NCBI RefSeq assembly: GCF_026914265.1
Contig: NC_069131.1
Span: 4,871,501-4,935,500, forward strand
Reading direction: 5' to 3'
From: Mya arenaria
Lineage: Eukaryota > Mollusca > Bivalvia > Myida > Myidae
DNA length: 64,000 nucleotides
Positions 48,770 through 60,087 of the stretch are shown one piece after another (positions within the stretch are counted from its first letter, which is position 1; every line of letters starts with the position of its first letter). A model generated the notes under the pieces. That model made no database searches, was not told where the DNA came from, and was given only the letters and a program-made list of their open reading frames with translations. Both the position numbers and the translations under genes were made by a program.

Positions 48770-50560
48770 GACATTTTAACTACACATGCATTTAAATATA
48801 AACAAAACATGCATGTTCACAAGAGCCTTACCTTTAGTTTCATAAAAAAAACAGGAACCATTTCCATTCCTTCTATCAGAGAAATATAAAGATTATGACC
48901 ATGTTTTCGCTTTTCTCCAATCAAACAACACGGTGTTGTTAAGACAGCTTGCATATCAAACTTCAATCTGGATGTTTAAAACTGACGGTTTTTCATCATT
49001 TTCTTTATCTCTTGTGCGTGTGTTTCTGTGTGGCTGCGGTGAGGGTAAGTGAAGCATAACAAGTTGTATTTATTTCTCTAAACTGCTTTTGTAATACAGT
49101 ATTTGCTAATTTTCCTTACACTTTTCAACAAAGAGTGCATATAGTATTGTAATGCTGCGATATTGTTTGAAGTATTTTCTGTATGTGTCTTTCCTGGTGT
49201 ATTGAGAGTCAACGGTTTAAAATCTCTCGATATATTCTCTGACAAAAATGTTTTTTCACTGTTTTATTTGCTGGTGGTGCCTTCTTTCTTTGATCATATA
49301 AACCTCTTTTTCTTATTGCGTTTTCAACTGTCATTTTGCCAATATCCAGTTTTTATTTTCAAAATATATTTCTACAAATCTGTCTTTTAGTTTTTAATAT
49401 GACTTCAAAAGAATTCTCTCTGACTCACATACTCTTTGATTGCCGGTTATGTTTGAAAAAATATGTTAAATCTACAATAAGAGAAGTCTGCGTATTTCAT
49501 GGATCTAGCTTTAATTGATTCTGGATCAGGCTGCTTTCATGACATTAGATTTTCACAATTGTTTAATGACAACTTGTTTTCAACTCTAAAGTTTACGTCT
49601 GGACATTTGTAAGCCGCATATTTATAAGGTTTATTTTTAAATGGAGACTATTTTTCGTTGCTTTGAATATGTTATTTCCTCACCACTGGCAAATGTTTCC
49701 AGTTCGTTGTCATACTCATGCTCATTAGAATATTGTATGTAAAACAACAAAAAGCCTATTGTCAATTTTGTTTTGGCAACAGGTTTATGGTAAAAGGTTC
49801 CAAGTAAAGATAGCGCTTTTTACCACTGCAAAGAATTAGAGTGTGCTTGCATTGAAGGCACCAAGAGCACTTGGAACCTTTTACCTGAACAAATTTTCTT
49901 TCAAAGAAGTTGTCAAAATACCATTTTTTTTTAATTTTGTCCATATAAGGAATGAACTTGGGCTCGAAAATGTTACCAAATATAAAGCGTACTTTGTATG
50001 CTTGTAAAACTCAAAATGTCATTTTTGACAAATACTGAAGCTGGCACCTTTACCTTTGAACCCTCGTTATTGATCTAGAAATTAATTTCTTGATATAAAT
50101 GAAAAAGTTTTAAATGCTTTCTATTTTATTTTAAGGTTTTATATGAAAAGCATATTGCCCCCAAAAATGGGAAATTAAAACGGTATGAATCCGTCAAAAA
50201 TTGAAGGGTTTGATATACAAATGCACATTCATGTCTGTTATGATGATCACATGACTTCACAGCTCGAAACCATAGGATTACATTATTCTTAATTTGCATA
50301 TATCTCACATGAGACGCTTCTTGCATTGATCGTTAATGTATATTATATTCAGCCAAACATAAATTATTGATATGTTAACCTTATAATACATAAAACAACG
50401 ACTGTATTGGAGTAGTCTATACCGGGCGAGTATATTTATCAAGTGAAAAAGAACGGGCAATTCCCTGTGGATTTATTTTATTTACACATATTAACATATA
50501 CCGACTTCTTGCATTTATCATTTTCACGGATATAAATGTTTTTTGAAAAATCAGATCTCC
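48770..50560. other. No gene recognised
   Basis: AT-rich spacer. Small plus-strand frames at 49163-49518 are hydrophobic by base composition and show no exon borders or motifs. It contains the inverted repeat at 49789-49885. Confidence 0.4.
49789..49885. repeat. Perfect 17-bp inverted repeat
   Basis: ggtaaaaggttccaagt and its exact complement acttggaaccttttacc flank a 63-base loop. Likely a small MITE or its termini. Confidence 0.6.
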
Positions 50561-50569
50561 ACCGACCAT

Positions 50570-51300
50570 GTTTTTTTAATTAATATATCTGGTTCATCCA
50601 TTTCTGATGCTGTGGCCGCACCTCCCGACCTGAACGAATGCATACCATGTTTAGAACTATATAATCCTAAACTTATAAGATTTTTAACAAAACATTATTT
50701 TGCTCTGGTGTAGCATGTGCTTTTGTTTTCTTAAGCTATGTGCCCCCTCTTTCTTAGAATAATATACATTTCTAAACAAAAATCGTTTGAATTTTCAGAA
50801 AGTTCAGCCAAATCCATATACATTCGTAAAAGTTTTACTGGACAAACATCATTATTTGATTTTGCAATCACAACAACATCTCCCTTTTTATATTGATCGG
50901 TTTTCGATTGTCTTAGCAAAACTTCTATACAGTCCTCTTTGAACCATATATAGGAACATCTTAAAGAAACTACCTCGCTAAATCTAAGAAACCCTCAAAA
51001 CGGACATGGTTACAAAACGCTTGTTTAACAAGCATAAGTCGTTTCCAAAAACCTTAACAATACTAACACTGTCGTTTATTTCTAATTGGTTCTATTGTTA
51101 TGTGTTTTTTACCAACTGATCTCAAAATCCCTTCTTTTACATTCTTTACTAATGTAGAACAACATGGGTCTGCAAAACAACTTATTTTATGAGCGTAAAA
51201 AATGTTACACACACTAGCATTTAATTTCGATTCCGAACAGATACTGTTTTACAAATACAAAGCAACAGTGTAATCTGTGCTTGGACCAGCTTTAAAGTCA
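50570..51300 (-). pseudogene. DIRS tyrosine recombinase, broken
   Basis: The reading shows GFLRFSEVVSLRCSYIWF (first catalytic Arg region), LLRQSKTDQYKKGDVVVIAK, CPVKLLRMYMDLAEL and then, after frame changes, YSSKHGMHSFRSGGAATAS, which carries the H-x-x-R signature. The order and spacing agree with DIRS-type recombinases, which join the circular cDNA to the genome. The 62-residue open frame at 50731-50919 is only the central part; stops and frameshifts lie on both sides. Confidence 0.78.
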
Positions 51301-51689
51301 TTTTTACACCATTTATAAAACATAACTTCTGATAATATTTGCAGATTTTGATTTTTGACCCAACTTCTTAATATTTTCGTGTGAAAATTTTAAATCTGTA
51401 TGAACTGTGAACGACTCAATGTTATTCCAAATGCCAATTTTGAAAACATCTGAAAAATGTATAAAATAAGGAAACATAAAAAATACTTTTTTAAAATAAA
51501 TCATTTCACAAAATATATTATTCGTTTTAACTCCACCTAAACAGACAATTTCTAAATAATTTTCGTAATATATATTCAAAATATTCCTACATCTCAATGC
51601 ATTTAAATATTAAATAACATACACAAGTATAATTATAACATTAAAGTTACCACTCTTCCAACATTAAACCATCTCGATTTTTGACACAG

Positions 51690-51940
51690 TTCAAATCGAT
51701 CAATACCGTATGAATCCGAGACACCAACACTCATTCCAAGCCAAACCGACTCAATCCATGACACCGCTCGTTCTGAGCAAAACAGTTTCAAACAGAGACA
51801 CCATTCATTCAGAGCAAAACCGTCCCGATCCGAGACACCGCGCATTTTGAGCAAACCCGTGTTAATCCTAGACACCGCTCATTTTGAGCAAAACCGTCTC
51901 AATCCGAGACACCGCTCATTTTGAGCAAAACCGTCTTTCA
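51690..51940. repeat. 37-bp minisatellite
   Basis: About six to seven units based on tcaatccgagacaccgctca followed by ttttgagcaaaaccgtc. The last two units are nearly identical and the earlier ones diverge progressively, which suggests expansion from one end. It lies within the DIRS remnant between the RNase H side and the recombinase. Confidence 0.85.
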
Positions 51941-52059
51941 AGAAGTCACGTATGTACTTTTAACAAACCTTAACTCAAAATAACCTCTAATAAACAAACC
52001 GTAATGATACAAAACTTAAACTCTAATTACACATCTCACAACGAAAAGGAAAAAACATA

Positions 52060-54060
52060 TCACAAGAAATATTATAAAAAATTCAGAACTCAATCATTAG
52101 CTACAAATCTCAGCACCATAACCTTACTAGAAAACCGTCTAAAACTGAAAATACACTTCTTGTTACCATTATTGGTAAAAATGTTCTGCCCTTTTCCAAT
52201 TTCCAAAATGCCATAATCTTTTTTAGCGTAATTGGCATTAAACAACACTGGCCAAAATGCAGAGCTGGGCCACCGAGGAACAATAAGTGTTGCAGATGCA
52301 TTACAATGCAGAACGTGCAAAATTGTCTTTGAAACCAGACGTATTGGCGAAACAAGCCAATTGTTACTATTTTCCGAATTTTGAGTAAAACTGCCTCCGA
52401 CTCATAGTCCATAAACAATGAATGATACAGCTTTGTTTTTTTTCTATTCTTAATAAGAACTTCTTATACGTTACAAAGCGATCTACATCATGCTGTCCCC
52501 AAATACTATTTACATTATAAAATAATTCATCTGTCACTTCCCACTCGTCAGTATTTGAAAAATGCTTATGTCGTCTGCAACTTCATTTATTTCCCTAGGA
52601 ATCCACTGAATACACAATTCAATCTTATACCTCTGGCAAAGGTCAAATATAATCAACTATTCTTGCTGCAACTCTACTTTGGTACTATCACTGTGAAAAT
52701 TATGTACACATGATTGAGAATCAGAAAACCATTTTACAGTTTTAACATTTAACAAACCTCCATAAACTTGTAAAGGAAGTTTCACCGCCCTTTATTCTCT
52801 ATAATGTGGAACTTATAACTGCTTCACCTTCGGACCACATAGCACGAAAAACGCTGTTTTTGCAATTAACTAAATAGGCCCCCGCTCTCATATTGGATGC
52901 GTCGGAATGGACTAAAACTTTGACTGGGTAATAAGGCGATTAGATTTTTGTAAATTCAAGAGCCAAAATTCCAATTCTTTAATAGACGGATGCCCTTCAA
53001 GAATCTTAAAGCAAACGTCCCAAGCACTGCAACTCTCTATCAAAATGTACAAAAATCTAGTCATTAACCTTACAATGTTTCCCAAAAATAGGTTTCATAG
53101 AAATATTTTATCCACACATTTTGCTAAACACCTCGCTGTTACTGTTCCATAATTTTTCAAGACATGCTCAATGTTTGCTAATCAATCTAACAGTCTTTTA
53201 TCCGGAATGCTTATACAAAGTAATGTACTATTCCAGAGAATGCCTATCTATTCAATGAGTTGCACTGGAATCCAAACTGACTTTTCATTATAAATGACAA
53301 ACCTAGCCTTAATTAAACTATCTTGATCAAAAAGAGAACATGTCAACGTACTTGCAAAGGATTTGTTTGTGCTCCACCCATCATCTAGGAACATAAGAAT
53401 CTTAATTCCATTTATTCTCCATTTATTTAACCATTTCTGAGAGAACTTCACTTAATATGAAGGGGGCTGTATTGCAGCCGAAAGCTTACACCGTAAAACA
53501 ATAAGATTTCCCCTTTACAAAGAATCCTAAAAAAGTGTAATGCGCAGCAAAAACATCAATGTGATGATAACCTTGACTAAGATCAAATTTAAAACAGTAT
53601 GAATCTTTCGAAACGTTCTGTCCACAAACACCTGTTTATCTTTCTTAGATCCAAAATCAATCGTTTTTTGCCTTGCTCGTTAAAAGCGACGCTCAATGGA
53701 TTTACTGTATGGGGAACAAAAGGGGTCTCATCGATACAATGTTTTGGTAAAAACTCATTTACAGCCGTATCAACACAATCTATATTTTACAAAGCGAACT
53801 TATTATGTTTCGAAAATGAAGGTTCTGGAACATAAACAAATGGTAATTTGTAGCCGTTAAAAAGAGCATCGACAATATCTTCATTTGCACCTATTTGCGA
53901 CCAAACGTCAATGTGAGATCTTAATCTATCCTTAACATTTCTAGTGTCTCTAAAACAATCTGGTGTAAAACTGTGTTCCTCATCCTCAAAGAAGTCTTTA
54001 TCTAATAAACAGTCAAATGAGTACTTATCAATTATATTCTTGCTTGACTCCTGTCATTGC
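52060..54060 (-). pseudogene. DIRS reverse transcriptase and RNase H, broken
   Basis: Ordered landmarks: LPFVYVPEPSFSKHN, VNPLSVAFNEQGKKRLILDL, FDLSQGYHHIDVFAAHYTFL, GINGIKILMFLDDGWS-type motif (the LDDG form of the catalytic YxDD box, 53250-53450), then RNase H motifs HSDASNMRAGAYLV and WSEGEAVISSTL, WFSDSQSCVHNF, and the downstream WIPREIN and HDVDRFV segments. A further conserved block (TLIVPRWPSSAFWP) follows at 52090-52330. Stops interrupt it, for example in NKFAL-stop-NID and after GKSYCFTV. Confidence 0.82.
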
Positions 54061-54420
54061 TGCTGTGGTTCCTGACTTGTCGCCATAGTAGTAATTGGCC
54101 CTCCGGTTGACGCCCTCGTTGGCACGGCACTCCCTCTGGAAGTGCCCTCGCTGGACACATGAGAAGCAGATGTCGTTGTCGCTGCTGATACGCTGCTGTG
54201 TACGTAAGGACTGCTGAGCAGGAAATCCCAATGCCGCCGGACCACGTGACTGCCGCTCACTTCCGGTGGTTTTGTTTGCTAATAAAGAAGAAGAACGCTT
54301 ATTAGGATGATAATTGTTTGCGCAAAGGCTTGGAAGTTTTAATCTTTTCAATAGCCATTGATTGGGCTTGTCTGAGCCTCTTTTCGTCCTCGCTATCTGA
54401 ACAAAGTTTCGGCTGTTCAT
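54028..54420 (-). CDS. DIRS gag-like zinc-knuckle ORF fragment
   Basis: A 130-residue open frame with one CCHC knuckle, C-FSC-VQRG-H-FQRE-C, spacing C-x2-C-x4-H-x4-C, followed by a basic NRRANYYYGDKS tail. It lies at the 5' end of the DIRS remnant and overlaps the beginning of the reverse transcriptase reading. Part of a dead element. Confidence 0.65.
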   Translation of the reverse strand: MNSRNFVQIARTKRGSDKPNQWLLKRLKLPSLCANNYHPNKRSSSLLANKTTGSERQSRGPAALGFPAQQSLRTQQRISSDNDICFSCVQRGHFQRECRANEGVNRRANYYYGDKSGTTAAMTGVKQEYN

Positions 54421-54759
54421 ATTTCTTAACTGTTGCCCAGCCCCCTGGGGGTATTATCTGCCAATTGAAAAGTTATTTCTGCGTTTGACTTTAAAAAATA
54501 GTTTCGAAACAATGACCTGTGCTCCGTCAGGTAAATTAATTTGCATAACACGTTCCAAGTCTTCCTGAAATTCCTAATTTAATTCTAATTAAATTTGTTA
54601 AGGACTAAACCTGAGCACGTGCACCTCCACTCTCTTCACCGCTTGACGGAACTACCAGGTTTCTCCTGTCTACTGCCAGATATAACCTCGAATGACGAAT
54701 GCACGCTTATACACGGCTTTTATACTAGCCGTTTACTTATGTAAGCACAGTGACCATTA

Positions 54760-54809
54760 CCATATATGGCAATAGTCGGAACGACCTTGACCATGACCAC
54801 CATATATGG
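54760..54809. promoter_or_regulatory. Two perfect CArG-like boxes
   Basis: CCATATATGG occurs at 54760-54769 and 54800-54809, 40 bp apart, within a partly duplicated context (tgaccattaccatatatgg and tgaccaccatatatgg). The sequence fits the CC(A/T)6GG consensus of SRF/MADS factors. It lies upstream of the DIRS gag-like ORF, so it could belong to the element's promoter. Chance and AT-richness are alternatives. Confidence 0.4.
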
Positions 54810-54829
54810 TAATAATCGTAAAAACGTTT

Positions 54830-57800
54830 GATTCCGAACCAATATTTAATCAGCATTTATTTATTTATTTTGTAATTATTGTTGTAAATCTAGTTGCTAA
54901 AAACTGATTGTTCAATATGTTTGCGTATATGAACGTTCGTTGTATGATGTTCTGCAACAGTTCTATGACCATCCGGGGGTTAAGATTTATTTTGTTCTGT
55001 TCATACTCACTGTGTTTGATAATCAATGTATTAATAAGTAGAAAGATATATACCTCAAATAATGAATTTAAAATACAACTCATTAGGTGTGACACTTAAA
55101 TCAATTAATTGGCATAGGTTCAAGTTCTTAAAAGTCATTTATATATACCTCTTAATTGGTCGATATAAGGCCATTCTACTTATTATTTAGTTAGGCGTGA
55201 CCGTGTTCTGAGCTGCGCGAGCAAAATAACCATACAAAAACGTTTGGTAAACTTCAATAAAATTACTTATAAGGATTTGAAATCGATCCAGATTCAGCAT
55301 AGATTATCGAAAATAAATGGTAAAGCCATTTCCAGTAGTTTTAAGTTTTTCTAATGAATTAAGATTTCCTAAAAAAGTATAGACAAATAACAAGCTTTTT
55401 ATGCTTTTCGATAAAATATGGAGTTTTATCAATGCAATAACAACAGTGAAAATAAAGATATGAACTATAAGAACTACTTTCGAAATCCACTGTAGTAACT
55501 TCCCCTTGATCAAAACCTAACACGTCACTTTAGTTGCTAAAGGTTAATGCATAAGTTTAATTAAGATGTATTTGGAAATAAACAAGTTACGTTTAATAGT
55601 AAAAGTAATCCTGTTTTTCAAACTATTCGAACGTTTGCTTTCATACAAAACAAATAACAGACGAAAACACCTGCTTGAACATAAATACGAAGTTATATCA
55701 GTATTCACATATCATTTTGAACTGTTTGTCATTGTAACACGTAATACGAACTTCCGGGAAAATTAACACAACAATTACCAGATTTACTGATGATTTTTAC
55801 CCAATAAACGCCCCAAAATTTGTCAACAAGCTAGCGTAGACTTCAATTTTTACCTGGACAACGACACGTCTTAAAATGGCATAGACTTGCCTCTGACAGT
55901 GACGGATGACTAAATACACATGAATCATGAAACGAACTCTCAAATAAATAAAATTGTTGTTATCAAATGAGTATCCGCAAATGTTTGCTTACACGATCGA
56001 CTTTTCAAGCTTCCATTCAATAACTCTATTCCATTCAAATTATAAGTAATTCGGTATGTATTCATGCCCTGTTTAATCTAAAAGTGTTTTCGTGCATTAT
56101 CTACTATGATTTGGAACAAAGATGCATTATTCAAAGTTTATTCTTTAATCTTCATAAAAGGTTTGGACCAAAATAAAACTATAAACAGAAAATATCCGAA
56201 AACTTCTTGTCCAAGAACCGGAAAAAGAAAATTGACAGATGCGCCTTTTCTCAATAAAGGTAATATTTTACACATGTCACGTGTTTTGTGAGGAGCAATT
56301 CTTTAGACTAGCATAGTTTTCGCCATAAGTGTGATAAAAATGTCCTTACGCTGTAAGTTGATTAGATGCTCTTATTGATCTTTGAAAAAGTTGTCCAAGC
56401 CAGTGAAGATTCGTCACATGGCACGAGATTTGAGCAATCTCTATGGCTTTGAACCATTCCAAAAACATTAAATGTCAGGTTTTTGACAATTTAGAAGTAG
56501 TATGTCTGGTATGCTTTTATGACGTGTCCTTCATTAAAACATCTAAATGATGCATTTTCTATTATATGAGTAGAATTTGTTTTTCAAAATGACTTCATAT
56601 GTTAGGTGTCGGGTTGAAACTGAACAAATTTTGTATGGCCTAATAATATTCGCACATTAAATGTTCCAAATGACTAAACAATGCACACGATATATCTGAT
56701 AGTGTGAAATTGTTAAAACAAAGGCCTCAAAATATATTGGACTTTAATATCAGTTCGTTGAATGTGCTCATTTCGTTGTGTAGGAATGTCATTTTTTCTC
56801 TTTCCTGATACGTACCTTGTCGCTTATTTTTAATTTCATGTTTCGGAATGGGATTTTCAGATTTTCTTAGTGTACTAGATGAATCTTAAAGGTAATATAT
56901 TTTAGATATTGATAGACCCAGGTATGCAGCGCGTTGGCAATCTTCGATTTACAGACGTAAAGTGAATGGTAATGTTTAGTCTAGTTTAGTTCAGTTTATT
57001 CCGTTTATTCTCCACTACGATATACTGTAAAATGGTCCTATTTGAGTAAGCGATTAGTCATAAGTTATTACTTTTAACACTCTTTTTATTTCTAAATGCG
57101 ATATATATCCTATCGAGAGACCAGTTATTTTCTGTTTCCCCAGAGAATGTGTTTTCAACATATTCTTTACAGTCTCGAATGACCATGATACACGCACGAA
57201 TGCTTAATTCTGACTTTTTAATTTTGGGTCCTATAATTATTATTTTGCTATTCTTCGACCTTGACCGAACGTATTAACTGTCAGTCGATTTTGCTATAGT
57301 TAAATTGCTATATTTATAACTACTTTCATATCGAAATGCAAACATGCTGAAACGTCAAAGTGCACTATAAAGTGGAATATGGTACACTTACTCATCAAGG
57401 CTGTTTGTTAATTTTTATAAAAAATACAAAGCCATACACACAGTTTTGTTATTATGTTTGAGGCTAGCTTATTAATAATTATTAATTAACATTATTTATA
57501 TGACAATCAAATAAGTCCAAAACAGCACCGCATGCACAATTTTCAGTGGTGTCAATATTTAATTAAGCAATGGTAAATGTGTACGCCAAATGCTTTTGAT
57601 TTTTGAAGACACCAATAGTTATAACTGAAATATGACAAGAGTTAATGTTTTGAAACTTTTATTAACCATCTCTGTGACAAAAGCTTATTTCGGGCCTTTT
57701 TGTATTCTACGTTCAGTGTCAGGGGCCTTTATTTTTTTTGGCCTATTTAGCGTGTGACATATTTGGTTTAATACCATATAATCGGCCACAATTATCAAGA

Positions 57801-59366
57801 AAAACAATAACATTAAATGATTTGTCATTTCCACCCGTGCTTCCCCATGCGCCAAATCATGTGTTGTCCTTCATTCTGCGCGCTTTTTGCCATTACTACG
57901 CAATCATGGTATGTTAAGCAAAAGAAATACTATATCAAACACATCAAACTATGTGTTTCAAAACCTTATATTTTCTTTCATTTAATTAGTCGAAAGATAT
58001 GAAAGAAAATCATTATTAAAATAATAGGTTATTATATAACTATATTTTGACTTGGGAATCTAAAAGTATTGAAATTTCAAGTGAGTTTCTAACAATGTTC
58101 AAAGGGTCTGTTTTAAAATTAAAAACGTATCATGAAAGCCTTATTTACAGATTAAGTTATCCATTTTATATTATTATTTGTCGTTTATTTTAGTAAACAT
58201 TGCTGTTTAGCTTAATTTGAATGTTTTGGCGAGTGAAAATAGTAATTCTTTTCAAGAAGCCTGACCTTACATAGAATGACAACGGCCCTTCCAATTTTCT
58301 CCCTGAGTGCGATGTTATTAATTTAATGATAACAAATATATATATATTTGTAAATTTAAGGCTAAATACGACTACCGGATTTTTCTTCGTCTTAAAAAAG
58401 CGATTAAATCTTATTGTAAATATTCACAGGTGTAACTGGAGATCCGTTAAATTTGAATAGAAATTAGAATAATAATTGAAAACAAAACCCCGACCGATCC
58501 CACCTTAAATGTTTAATCAGTCGAATAACCCGAAACAAACAATTTATTGTATACCTGATAGAGTGCAAGGGTGTAATCATTTGTAAGGCAAACATCAAAT
58601 TAAATTACGAACCAGTCTTAATTATTTTGAACAAGAACTCCAAGTAGGTAATACTATAAGTAATAGTGAAGTTCAGACATTATAAAAACAGTCGTGGTTA
58701 TATCTTCTTACTTTTTCATTAACTGTAAGGTCTAAATATATAGAAAAACGAATTTATTTGTTATATTGTATTGCAAATCTGATATCTATAGTTGACTTGA
58801 AACCTATCATTAGACAGAGATGTTCGATAAAGGATAAAATATCATTCCATTATTCGCGTGGAAGATCGCGTATAGGATAGAAAGTGACATGACGACACTT
58901 CTAATGTACCATGAAGACGACGGCATTTCGCGCGTAAATCTATAATGTCGAAGGGGTTCCGCTGACCGTTGAAAGTATTCCTGCAAATTTAACAAAACAG
59001 AAATCAACAGTTCACACGTCTTATATCATAACAAATAACATCTGACGTTCGTCAAACAAAAAATTCATAAAACTAAATCCTTTTGCGTATGAATACAGAA
59101 TAATATGTTGGTTTGTTGATCTGTGGGGTTCGAGTTGCTTGCGTGAGATCTATTTCGCACGGGACCGTCGGCCTTCAAGCAAGGAATGAACAATGATAAA
59201 ATTTCACAAATCAACCAACTATCGTAGTAATTCGTTGTTATTCATATGAACCTCTATCAGTTAGAGATGTTTGTTATTTCGAACAAGCATAACAAGCAAC
59301 AACAACTTCATAACTACATGGACACAACAATAGGATTATCTATTTTTTATACAAACAATTTTTAAG
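54830..59366. other. No gene recognised
   Basis: AT-rich spacer between the DIRS remnant and the peptidase gene. The open frames of 60-76 codons show no motifs or exon borders. The final 300 bp upstream of 59367 would hold the promoter of the peptidase gene; no clear TATA box was identified. Confidence 0.45.
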
Positions 59367-60044
59367 ATGGCAGACATAGAAAGACCGATTAACTGTCAGC
59401 TTTTTATTCATTTCAGATATCATATTAGCACCCATCACACCAAATACCTCCAGATGCATACAACACGGATTGATGCAAACCCAATCGAAGCATTGGTCAC
59501 TTATAGAACTAAACTATATGTTGAAAGACATTTTAGGAATTTCCATCATGAAATAAGAAAAAGTGTGCAGAGTGAAAGAAATGCTGCGGTAAAATGTGAC
59601 GAATGCACTTGGAATGACCTTTTGGACAGTTCGTTTACTTGTCCCCGTCTGATATGCGACAAAATAAGGGACCTCATCAAGTTGAGCCATATAAATACCA
59701 ATCCTTCATGGTCAAATACCAGACCGGAAGATTGGTGTAATGGTTATTGGGAGATAGCGAAGTGTTTTCTGCCCGAATCCGATACCAATGCTCAGACGAC
59801 AAGCGCAGATGATCTGGAGTTATTGGATCTGGTTGAAAGTGTTTGCAATTGCAAGTTTTCCGATATTTCGATAGGAAAGTCTAGAGCCAATGAAAGAGCG
59901 ACGATTCAGGTTTATAAAACTCATTTAGCATGTTTACATTGTAGATGCTCGATTACCTGAACTAAAGAGATTAAACTGAAAGCAAACACATTTAAACACA
60001 CACACATTTGAAGAAATGTGTGAAAAACACACACACGCACGCGC

Positions 60045-60087
<43 letters not shown>

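Larger units (their letters stand above)
50560..54830 (-). mobile_element. DIRS-like retrotransposon, decayed
   Basis: In minus-strand order it has a zinc-knuckle ORF (54420-54028), then reverse transcriptase and RNase H (about 54060-52060), then a tyrosine recombinase (about 51300-50570). A tyrosine recombinase in place of an integrase defines DIRS-order elements. Many stops and frameshifts are present and a minisatellite sits inside it at 51.7-51.9 kb, so it is dead. Inverted terminal repeats were not delimited, so the ends are approximate. Confidence 0.8.
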
